This document shows positions 18,490 to 25,751 of a DNA stretch of 25,751 bases, piece by piece. The notes under the pieces were generated by a model, which saw only the letters and a program-made list of their open reading frames with translations, made no database searches and was not told where the DNA came from. Made by a program: the position numbers and the translations under genes. Location of the stretch: contig BMAT01006883.1 of NCBI GenBank assembly GCA_019649035.1, positions 89,909 to 115,659 on the forward strand, written 5' to 3'. The DNA comes from Elysia marginata. Lineage: Eukaryota; Mollusca; Gastropoda; Plakobranchidae. The stretch's first letter is position 1; every line of letters starts with the position of its first letter.

Positions 18490-18783
18490 ATTTAGTTTGG
18501 TTTTGGTTTCTCAGTTGTAAAAAGCCAGATAGTAGGAACTACATACAAGACAGGTAATAATCAACCTCATAACCATGGCCATAACAATCATTATCGTAAT
18601 CATCATCATCATCATCATCAGGTAAATGAATGGATGGAAAATCGTCAGCCATAATATTATAAAGCAACACCAACCAATCTAGACAGCTACGCCCCTAACT
18701 GGGGTGGCTTTCATCAGCACCAATAAAATCAATTAGACAAATCTCTTTCCTATACAGATCCTGATAGATTTTCTTACCATCAT
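18490..18783 (-). pseudogene. Decayed tandem copy of the ankyrin gene's 3' end
   Basis: On the minus strand this translates as IYQDLYRKEICLIDFIGADE-SHPS, then a stop, and later a run DDDDDDDYDNDCYGHGYEVD-YY. The intact gene has ILQDQLLFKKEVYPMDFIAA-DGNHPTP and ends DDDYYDYSDDDHGCDFEDNY-Y. Nucleotide similarity continues into the 3' UTR (TTTCTCAGTTGTAAAAAGCC at 18508-18527 versus TTTCTCAACTTCATAAAAAG at 18809-18828). It covers roughly the last 75 codons and about 40 bases beyond the stop, placed head-to-tail right after the gene. An internal stop and an expanded GAT run show decay. An AATAAA for the minus strand lies at 18223-18228, so the copy may sit in the gene's 3' UTR. Confidence 0.8.
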
Positions 18784-18843
18784 TATTAAAAATATAAGTA
18801 TCGTCTAGTTTCTCAACTTCATAAAAAGCCTTATACAAGATGG

Positions 18844-21800
18844 CTAATAATAGTTATCCTCAAAATCACAGCCATGATCATCATCACTGTAGTCATAGTA
18901 GTCATCGTCATAAACATCATCATAAGAATATAGATCAGGTCGAAAACCGTTGGCCACAATATTAACCAACACTGACTGATTCACAGTGAGAAGCCCTGGG
19001 GTGGGGTGGTTTCCATCTGCAGCAATAAAATCCATCGGGTAAACCTCCTTCTTGAACAGTAGCTGATCCTGCAGGATGGTAGGCAGTGGCAGTTTTCGCA
19101 CCCTCTCCTCGCGTCCTATCATGTCACCCAGCTGGGCAGACACAGTAACAAAGCTCAGCAGCACCAGCGACATTGGCTGTGAAAAGTGGTCGTCTAAAAA
19201 TCTTTGAGTTTGGGCTGAAGTTAAGAGAGAGCCTCGAATTTCCTTGATTTCAACTGATCCCACTACATCAGCTGGAGTGAGAAACCAGTTTTCTAAAAAA
19301 TAGCGTGCTATGGCCAGCCTTTCTCTCACCAAAGCGGCTGCAAGAAGTGAACAGTTACTTAGAACTGTGTCACTCATGTCTTTTAAACGTTCAGGAGGTA
19401 TTATTTCTTTAAAGTCCATGCAGATTGGAGCCATGCCATGGGTGACAAGGAGCTGGACCAATTCTCTCTCATCAGACATGATTTTACAGTATAAAGGAAG
19501 GCAGTGGCGTTTGGGTAAGCTATGCAAAGCGCCATGCCTGATTAGCATATCTACAGTTGAAATGACATCTCGACTTCCATTTCTAAAACCAAAGCTCTTG
19601 AACAAAATGCTTAACGCTGTTTCCTGTTCATTGTTGCAGGCATGAAGATCTCCACCACATTCAAGAAAGATTTTGATAGCTTTGACATGAGAATGCATAG
19701 CTGCCCTGATCAAAGGCGTCAGTCCATCACATGTCCGTAAATTGACTTCATCTTTGTCTGCTGACAGGAGTCTCAAAGTTTCCTCATCTGCGCAATGATG
19801 CTTCAAAAGTGACAACAGTAAACCATTTCTGCCTTCATTGTCTACTGCTTTTGTGTTGGCCCCGCAATTTTTTAGCACTGTTATCACCTGAGGTTTAATC
19901 TCTTTGGCCGCCAGAAGGAAAGGGGTCAGCCCTGTTGAGTCACGAGCCTCCAGATCAGCCCCAAAGTCAATAAGCTGTTTGACTATCTCAGGTTCACCTT
20001 TGTATATGGCACGGTGGAGTGGGGTGTCTCCATTAGTTGTAGGTTTGTTTTTGTCAGCTCCTGCCTCCAGCAAAAGTTCAAGAATATCTGAAAGGCTATT
20101 GCCTGACACGGAAGAATATTTGTGTAAGGCCATGGTGAGAGGAGTTTCACCATCGTCATTTCCCACTTCATTGACGTCAGCACCTTGCTCTAGCAGATAG
20201 CGCAGCACATCCAGTTCACAATTGAACTCTAGAGCAGTTACAAGGGGGGAATCTAGAGGAGTGGTCCTATTGACGTGAGCTCCTCTTTCCACCAAGAATG
20301 TCACCATGTTGAGCAGGTTCACTTCCCGATTACGAAGAGCAATCAACAGAGCGGGTCTTCTGAAATTAAAATCACACACGGTGTTGACGTCGGCACCACG
20401 ATCGATTAAAAACTGGACAATTTCTGTGTCCCCTGTCAAGACTCCACTCTCCATCAGACCCTGGCTGATTCTATTCAAGTCAAAGTGGCGGGCTAGAAAC
20501 TTCAGAGAATCAAGCTGGCCTTTACCTGCAACTTTTCTAGCCATTCTTTGAAGTTCTGATTGTGGAGGTTTGTGCTTCTCGATCAAAAACTGAGCACACT
20601 CAATGTGGCCACTCGTCAAAGCATAGGTCAGTGCCATCTCCCCCCTGCATTTTTGCAATCCAGGATCTGCTCCAAAACCCAGCAATAACTTGACTATGTC
20701 CAACCTTCCAATCTCTGCGGCAATCATGAGAGCAGAATAGTCATTGGTCATAAGGTTTACCTCAATGTTTTTCATCTGGCACAACAGTTTGACTAGTTCA
20801 TAAACCCCAGACCGTGTGGCTGCATTAACAGCTTCATTAACAGATGTGAAACATGCATAATGACACCGATAGGTCGTTATAAAATCCATACCACTGCCCA
20901 CCAAAATTTTGGCAATTTCAAGCTTTGTATCATCCGGGCCCTTTTTCATCTCAGCATCTGAGCAAATTGACTTTACTAGTTCCATCAGTGCTGCAAAAAT
21001 TTTTGTTTTCTCCTTTTGTTTGATCTTGGATTGGGTGTGCCAGGACTTAGTTTCTACAGTCCTGCAGTCGAGAAGAATCTTCACGGCCTCTGTTTGATTT
21101 CTTAAAACGGCTTTGGTTAAGGCTTCGGAATGATCAAATTGATAAATATGGTGATGTTCCTCCACTTCAAATGTTAGAGAGTCATAAATATCAACAATGC
21201 CAAGTGTAGCCGCAATATCTCGAGCTGTTTTCCCATGTTTGTTTCTCTTGCCTGATGAAGCTCGTGCTAACAGTAACAATCTCACAGCGTCTATATCCAT
21301 AACTTCTACAGCTTTCATCAAAGCTGTCATTCCCTGCGAGTTTTGGCAATGAAGCTCCACCTTGTGTACTAGAAGTAAATTTAACAAGTCGCAGCTCCCC
21401 GCTTGATTCATGGCAAGAATCAAGGCCGTGTTGCCTTCAGAATCAAGAGCATTGGCATCAGCGCCTTTACTGAGAAGAAAATCAGCAATGTCCACAAATC
21501 CTTGCTGAGCTGCTATGTGCAGAGGTGTAGCGCAGTTTTTGTACCACTCAGCGTTGACTTTTGCTCCTGATCTGACCAGTTTCTGGACAATAAACTTCCT
21601 TCCTGCCCTGCAAGCTTCCAAGAGAGAAGCATTGAGATATTCCTGGGACAACACATACTCTCCTCCTTTCTTTTGTTGCTGTAAAATAACATCTATTGTC
21701 CCGAGGTCTCCAGCTTTTGCTGCCGCTAGCAGTTGTTGACCTGGCAAGAGAGGCTGATCTACTTCGTCTCCATTCAGCGAATCATTTTCTGCCCCTGCAT

Positions 21801-22089
21801 CGCTCAGCCGACCAACCGTTGGGATGTCCTGTGTAGCACCAGGTTTTTGTGAGTCTTTCGCAAAGCTGGGTTTATCAAAGCTAAAAGCCTGTTTTCTATT
21901 GTTGAAACATTTTTCAGTGACACCTTTACAGACTTTTGTAGCATTGGTTTTCCTTTGCGGTAATGAAGGATTTTCTTCGGAGGTAGAATCAGATTCTTCA
22001 TCCAGCTTGCGGCACTTCACTGTGATCTCATTTTGCTTTGACTCTTCTGAGCTGGCATGGCAATCCGCAGGATCTGTTTCACTGTCCAT
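18844..22089 (-). CDS. Ankyrin-repeat protein with SOCS-box-like C-terminus
   Basis: The 1081-residue protein is coded in one uninterrupted exon. Residues 1-110 are polar and Ser/Glu-rich, probably disordered. Ankyrin repeats fill about 115-900, with clear copies such as CATPLHIAAQQGFVDIADFL, YSALMIAAEIGRLDIVKLLL, GDTPLHRAIYKGEPEIVKQL and LTPLIRAAMHSHVKAIKIFL. Residues about 972-1013 (PMSLVLLSF ... RVRKLPLPTILQDQLLF) fit a SOCS box, the segment by which ASB-type proteins bind elongin B/C and cullin-5; the fit is partial, so a ubiquitin-ligase adaptor role is inference. The last 30 residues are Asp/Tyr-rich, ending in FEDNYY. Start: first ATG after an acceptor, CTTTTATAG|AG-ATG, implying a 5'-UTR intron. 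Pairs of such genes are often annotated loosely as phosphatase-6 ankyrin subunits; I see no support for that function. Confidence 0.93.
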   Translation of the reverse strand: MDSETDPADCHASSEESKQNEITVKCRKLDEESDSTSEENPSLPQRKTNATKVCKGVTEKCFNNRKQAFSFDKPSFAKDSQKPGATQDIPTVGRLSDAGAENDSLNGDEVDQPLLPGQQLLAAAKAGDLGTIDVILQQQKKGGEYVLSQEYLNASLLEACRAGRKFIVQKLVRSGAKVNAEWYKNCATPLHIAAQQGFVDIADFLLSKGADANALDSEGNTALILAMNQAGSCDLLNLLLVHKVELHCQNSQGMTALMKAVEVMDIDAVRLLLLARASSGKRNKHGKTARDIAATLGIVDIYDSLTFEVEEHHHIYQFDHSEALTKAVLRNQTEAVKILLDCRTVETKSWHTQSKIKQKEKTKIFAALMELVKSICSDAEMKKGPDDTKLEIAKILVGSGMDFITTYRCHYACFTSVNEAVNAATRSGVYELVKLLCQMKNIEVNLMTNDYSALMIAAEIGRLDIVKLLLGFGADPGLQKCRGEMALTYALTSGHIECAQFLIEKHKPPQSELQRMARKVAGKGQLDSLKFLARHFDLNRISQGLMESGVLTGDTEIVQFLIDRGADVNTVCDFNFRRPALLIALRNREVNLLNMVTFLVERGAHVNRTTPLDSPLVTALEFNCELDVLRYLLEQGADVNEVGNDDGETPLTMALHKYSSVSGNSLSDILELLLEAGADKNKPTTNGDTPLHRAIYKGEPEIVKQLIDFGADLEARDSTGLTPFLLAAKEIKPQVITVLKNCGANTKAVDNEGRNGLLLSLLKHHCADEETLRLLSADKDEVNLRTCDGLTPLIRAAMHSHVKAIKIFLECGGDLHACNNEQETALSILFKSFGFRNGSRDVISTVDMLIRHGALHSLPKRHCLPLYCKIMSDERELVQLLVTHGMAPICMDFKEIIPPERLKDMSDTVLSNCSLLAAALVRERLAIARYFLENWFLTPADVVGSVEIKEIRGSLLTSAQTQRFLDDHFSQPMSLVLLSFVTVSAQLGDMIGREERVRKLPLPTILQDQLLFKKEVYPMDFIAADGNHPTPGLLTVNQSVLVNIVANGFRPDLYSYDDVYDDDYYDYSDDDHGCDFEDNYY

Positions 22090-22112
22090 CTCTATAAAAG
22101 GAAGGAAAAAAT
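22090..22112 (-). promoter_or_regulatory. Splice acceptor just before the ankyrin start codon
   Basis: On the minus strand the sequence TTTTTTCCTTCCTTTTATAG, then AG and ATG, is a strong pyrimidine tract plus AG. The coding exon therefore starts within two bases of the ATG and a non-coding first exon should lie at higher coordinates, possibly beyond the window. Confidence 0.7.
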
Positions 22113-22149
22113 TAGGGCCAGATCAGTGTTAGATTTTAGACTGAATGAT

Positions 22150-22342
22150 AATGGTTCTGACCTAAATCTACTTCTTGGTGCGGAAGTGTGTATTAAAAGT
22201 GGTCTCAGAGCGTTTTTTTTAAAAGGCTGCTTAATATTTTTTCCCATAGCGCCACACAAAAAGATGCATACAAAATGCAAGAAGGATAGCAGAAAAGATT
22301 GGTGTATCACATGTTGTGACGTAGATTTACATCAGACCCATT
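22150..22342. mobile_element. MITE copy 2, terminal repeat TCTGACCTAAATCTAC
   Basis: The left end AATGGTTCTGACCTAAATCT-AC (22150-22171) and the right end GTAGATTTACATCAGACCCA-TT (22321-22342) are inverted repeats. The interior matches copy 1 at 8898-9084 in reverse orientation (GCATCTTTTTGTGTGGCGCT-ATG). It lies in the inferred 5'-UTR intron of the ankyrin gene, about 60 bp from the start codon. Confidence 0.8.
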
Positions 22343-22439
22343 AAACAAAACTTTTACACGTGCATGTAAAATCTTTACAATAAAAATTATGATAATTCTT
22401 AGTGAGCATAAAACGAGAAAAGATGTTACATGTATAACA

Positions 22440-22600
22440 AACATGGGATAGCATGGGTCAAACGTTTGCATGTCCTGACGCATAAGACGACATTTGCAGG
22501 TTCAATTCCTAACCAGGACTCATGTTCTTCGGAAAATCAATTTAGCACACTTTCCCCCTTCCACCCACATGTACAATAAAGTCAAAGCTTGAAATTAGAG
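22440..22600 (+). repeat. Degenerate tRNA-derived SINE, second copy
   Basis: A B box GGTTCAATTCC at 22499-22509 is followed by CTTCGGAAAATCAATTTAGC and CCACCCACATGTACAAT, matching the body of the SINE at 2383-2716 (CTTGGGAAAGCAATTTACCC, CCACCCACCTGTAAAAT). The A box is decayed. It is older than the first copy. Confidence 0.65.
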
Positions 22601-23591
22601 GAATGCTCATACTTGAGTGTCTATCAGGCCTCATGCTCTGAATCACATATTGGTAAGATGTAAACTGCTGGGCCTAAGAGGTCTTCTATTACAAAAAAAA
22701 TGTCTTAAATGATCAAAACTCAAATATTCAATAAAATCTATAGCTTTTGCAGGCTGAGCTGATACCAGTCCATGAAAAAAAGAGCCAAAGATTTGTGCAT
22801 GTATGAAACCTAAGACATGTGCACCGATTAAACCTCATTGATGATAAAGTAGATAAACTTGGCATTAGTTGGCCTACGTGTACTTTTTTCACTCAATTTT
22901 TTTCCGCAAAAGAGTAGCTTATTTTTAGTACAATTGAGTCCAGATAATTCAAACACATGATATAATTCAAATTCTTACATAATTTAAACTGCAATCAGAT
23001 TACAAATTTTATTGTGCTTTTAGTAACGTAATACTAATACATGCAATTAGATTTTAAAAATTAATTTGCAATTTGTTCCCGTCAAGTTTGAAATATCTGA
23101 GCTGTTTGTCCATACAATAAAATTTGGATTTGATTTAAATCTTCATGCATGAAACTATTAATGTACAATAGATTTTCCAAGCTATAAGCTTACAAGAGTA
23201 CAGAAGTACAACCAGAATAATTAACGCCCAAGAGCATAATAATGTTCAATGTTCTCTCAGAATTATAATACAATGTAAAATACAGAGATAGTTGATTAAT
23301 AAAAAACATTTAATTATAAATAAAACTCTCTCTCTTTTCTTATTTTTTGCTTGCAAGATGCCAGGTCCTATTTTTGTGGAATCTATTTTTTTCTTCTATC
23401 TTTCAATTCTTAAAATGTCTTTGGAAAAGAATTGAAAGGTAGGTAGAGAAAAAAAGTTCGAATGAAAACAGCTTTTGCCATCGGTAAAAAAATTTATGAA
23501 ATTTAAACTATAAGAGCCCAGAACTGGCACAATATTTGTATAGTTTGCAGCTTGACCTTTACAACAATTTTATTTTCTTTGCATGTTTGAC
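22601..23591. other. Gene-free AT-rich stretch
   Basis: No coding region, RNA gene or recognisable repeat could be supported on either strand. It is presumably intron or flank upstream of the ankyrin gene. Confidence 0.5.
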
Positions 23592-24010
23592 CAGGTGTTG
23601 AGAGCCATTGTATTTCCCCTTGTTACCTATGGCTGTGAAGCATGGACCTTAAAAATAAAGACATACTAAGAATCATCCCTTTTGAAGTGACGTACTCCAA
23701 AAGATAGCGAGAATTTCCTGGGTCAGAAAAGTGTCAAACACTAGGGCACATTGAGTTAACCTCAATAGTGCAATTGCAAAAGATTTAATAAATAAAGCCT
23801 AAGTACTTTAGATACATAAAGCGTCATGAAACATACCCTTCAGACCAGGATAGAGGGTGCTAGAAGCAGAGGAAGGCCAACTAGGAGATGTTTGCAAGAT
23901 ATAGAAGACTGGATTGGAATTGTAATACAGGCAGGACAATAGGAAGTTGGATTCAATTGGTAAGCAATGTTTCCAAGAGAGATCAGCAGGCAGCAGATGA
24001 AGAGTTTCGA
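23592..24010 (+). pseudogene. RTE-like LINE reverse transcriptase relic (C-terminal part)
   Basis: QVLRAIVFPLVTYGCEAWTL at 23592-23651 matches the conserved LYGSETWTL block of RTE-type reverse transcriptases. RIEGARSRGRPTRRCLQDIE-DW at 23847-23912 matches the GRRxRGRPxxxWxDxIxxW block, and LRYIKRHE-like residues occur before it in another frame. Spacing fits the family, but stops and frameshifts separate the blocks. It is a dead fragment, unrelated to the LINE at 1-1017. Confidence 0.8.
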
Positions 24011-24163
24011 TATTTTCTGTGCACAATCCTATAGGGCAACAACCATGAAAAGAGGATCGTATACTTTCACTGTTTGAGTCACACAGTGCCAAACAACTTC
24101 TACAATACTTACAATTTGAAGCACCTTCTTTACTAGGTGGTGGTGATGTAGTTTTAAATTACT

Positions 24164-24338
24164 GAGCCTCTCAACGGCAGACAGCGGAGATCCAAGAGCC
24201 GTGGTCAACGGATTTGTCTACATTTAGATTTAAAGAGCAGGCAAAAGTACAAAATTATTTAACTAACGTTGTGACATTGTCTGCTCCCAGCCGGTGACAG
24301 CGGCGGCTCTTGGGACTCTGCTGTCTACTATTGAGCCG
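24164..24338. repeat. Fold-back element with arms of about 48 bp
   Basis: The left arm (24164-24211) contains CAGACAGCGGAGATCCAAGA-GCCG. The reverse complement of the right arm (24290-24338) reads TAGACAGCAGAGTCCCAAGA-GCCG, with further matches CTCAA outside and TCAACGG/TCACCGG inside. The spacer is about 80 bp of AT-rich sequence. It is GC-rich against its surroundings, which suggests a hairpin or MITE. Confidence 0.7.
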
Positions 24339-24612
24339 CCCATAGCAGTGCATGAGACTCAATCAGTTAAAAAAATAGTGTGCATTTTTGCCAAGCACTT
24401 CAAATGGTTAAATAAATGCCAATTTTTTTGTTGATAAATTGAATAATTCATAATTCTAGGGTCGTGCACCAAAATCTGAAACTTTAAAGTTGAAACAAGG
24501 GGAAATTAACAGGATATACTGGAACTTGCCGGCCTCACATTGAACACGTGTTCTCACAGCCAAGGCACGAGGCTTCACACCGTCACAGTCAACGAGAAAA
24601 ACAAAGCAGTAA

Positions 24613-25200
24613 TTTGTGTCGACTGAGTGCAACCTGTGTGGCCTAGAAATAAAAGTTGAGAGAGCTATAGAGTTGAGACTATCAATAAAGAGTAGTAGAA
24701 TAACAGTAAAAGAGGGAAACAATGAAGTTATGTATGTGGGGCTAAAGACAAAATTAGACTTAAAAGATAGAACTTCGCAAAAATTAATTTTTAAAAATTC
24801 AGTGGGGGAAAATCAATACAGTGTCAAAGCGGGAGAAAAAGAACAGAAAGTAACTTTAGACAGGCCAGTCTTAAATCCACAAAATCACGGAAATTATAGT
24901 TATAAATATGAGGAAAAAATTGTAATAAATAGTACTTGTCCATATCTTTTCATTATTCTTGTAAGTAGAGCCCTCCTACAGGCAGGATTTCCTCACTGGG
25001 GTGCCACTATTTATTTTTATAAGGAATCACTCTTTTTACCTTTTATTCCATCAGTAATATTTGATATAGTAAAATTATTCATATCATTGCACAGAACCTT
25101 ACATTTCCAAAAATCAGATAGAATTTGGTACTGTACTATGAAGTTAAGGCTTAGATTGGGTGGCACTCCTCTGTGGAAATCCTTCCCTCCTACAAAATGA
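24613..25200 (+). other. Unrecognised open frame, possible exon 24646-24960
   Basis: A frame of about 195 codons is open from a TAA at 24610-24612 to TGA at 25198-25200. The conceptual start is GTG, so it is not a start-defined gene. The first 110 codons are hydrophilic and A-rich (AIELRLSIKSSRITVKEGNN, later QKVTLDRPVLNPQNHGNYSY), the remainder hydrophobic and less protein-like. A possible acceptor TGTGTGGCCTAG lies at 24634-24645 and a strong donor CTT|GTAAGTAG at 24960-24961. The spacing VTLDRPVLNPQNHGNYSYKY loosely recalls the end of an Ig-like domain, but no cysteine pair is present. It may be one exon of a plus-strand gene or a chance frame. Confidence 0.3.
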
Positions 25201-25751
25201 TTCAAGTTGCAAAATTCAACTATAAATAAAATTCAGAGTGCCAATCTACATAGATCGATGTAGAATAATGTCCATACTTCCAGCTCTGAGAAATGATTAG
25301 GCTTCACTTATATACAGTTTAAAACAGTAAAATACCAACCACCAGATGATGTTCTCTCTATGGGATATTTTTCAAACGCAAAAGGGTTGAAATCTAGACC
25401 AGATTATAATCTATTTGATAAATAGCCTACATACAAAAAAAAAATTAAATATGCTTACAGTTACACATTGAGCACTGCCATTTGACCCTAATTTTGGCCT
25501 GAAATTTAGTTTAGTTTAGATTGGTTCCTCATTTATAACCATTAAAGATTAAAAATCAATCTCAGATTTAAGCTAAGCAGGAGGATTGCTGTACTGCTCA
25601 TGATCTTGCTAATACTTATTTTCATACGAAATTACTCTGTTTCTCTTGGCACAAGAAGTGCGGTCCCTCTCCATGTGTATGCCGCGATCTTGGTTTTCCC
25701 CACCTCGTTTGGAATTCAACAAAATGGTGTTATAGCACCAGGTAGGGTACA
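25201..25751. other. Gene-free end of the window
   Basis: AT-rich and without a supported feature. A slightly CpG-containing patch at 25660-25720 (GTGCGGTCCCTCTCC, GCCGCGATCTTGG) could belong to an upstream promoter of the ankyrin gene, but nothing fixes this. Confidence 0.4.

Noticed and set aside
19310..22132. Several plus-strand frames of 60-110 codons opposite the ankyrin gene
   Set aside because: They are antisense shadows of a well supported coding exon.
22057..22344. Similar short peptides CDVDLHQTH (plus strand) and CDVDLGQIH (minus strand near 8920)
   Set aside because: The similarity comes from the shared MITE terminus TGACGTAGATTTA read in the same relative orientation, not from a protein family.
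1..25751. CRISPR array, operon, riboswitch or other bacterial system
   Set aside because: Splice sites, SINEs, LINEs and codon layout are eukaryotic; the tandem repeats have no spacer structure of the CRISPR kind.

Overview
The window looks like a gene-poor, AT-rich, repeat-dense stretch of an invertebrate nuclear genome, most likely a mollusc. I infer this from a spliced secreted-protein gene, a 5'-UTR splice acceptor, tRNA-derived SINEs whose body resembles molluscan SINEs, degenerate LINEs and many small inverted-repeat elements. The species cannot be named from the sequence alone. A run of Ns at 11579-11626 shows it is a draft assembly.

Only two protein genes look intact. The first (+ strand) has a signal-peptide exon at 4898-4972 and a large exon at 6421-7971, joined in phase 0. 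It encodes a 541-residue secreted relative of the inter-alpha-trypsin inhibitor heavy chains (VIT plus VWA), in which the metal-binding (MIDAS) residues of the VWA domain are gone. The second (- strand, 22089-18844) is a 1081-residue ankyrin-repeat protein with a SOCS-box-like segment and an Asp/Tyr-rich tail, coded in one exon behind a 5'-UTR splice acceptor. Just beyond its stop lies a decayed tandem copy of its own 3' end.

Layout: 1-1017, internally deleted LINE; 1018-2367, no gene; 2383-2716, SINE; 2813-3060, two-step minisatellite; 3061-3880, nothing seen; 3880-4420, purine-rich microsatellite; 4558-4746, inverted-repeat element; 4898-7971, ITIH-like gene with a retroelement-like repeat in its intron; 8049-9084, small duplication, CpG-rich segment and MITE; about 9476-12670, a decayed DNA transposon candidate; 13190-13750, CpG-rich inverted-repeat unit; 13750-16200, no gene; 16215-18430, pogo/Tigger-like and piggyBac-like miniature elements plus a tRNA-like segment; 18480-22100, ankyrin gene and its 3' duplication; 22150-22342, second MITE copy; 22440-22600, second SINE; 23592-24010, RTE-like LINE relic; 24164-24338, fold-back element; 24613-25200, an open frame I do not recognise; 25201-25751, nothing seen.

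The most interesting part is 9476-12670. A decayed coding region of a multicopy metazoan protein family (pattern D-x-C-x-x-Q-N-x-N) is bracketed by inverted copies of a 23-bp motif (GTTTTCGCAAA-S-TGACGAATACG), with further direct copies inside both ends. This suggests that the poorly characterised family is the transposase, or a cargo protein, of a DNA transposon group I cannot assign. The two intact genes show no sign of working together; they are neighbours in a repeat-rich region.
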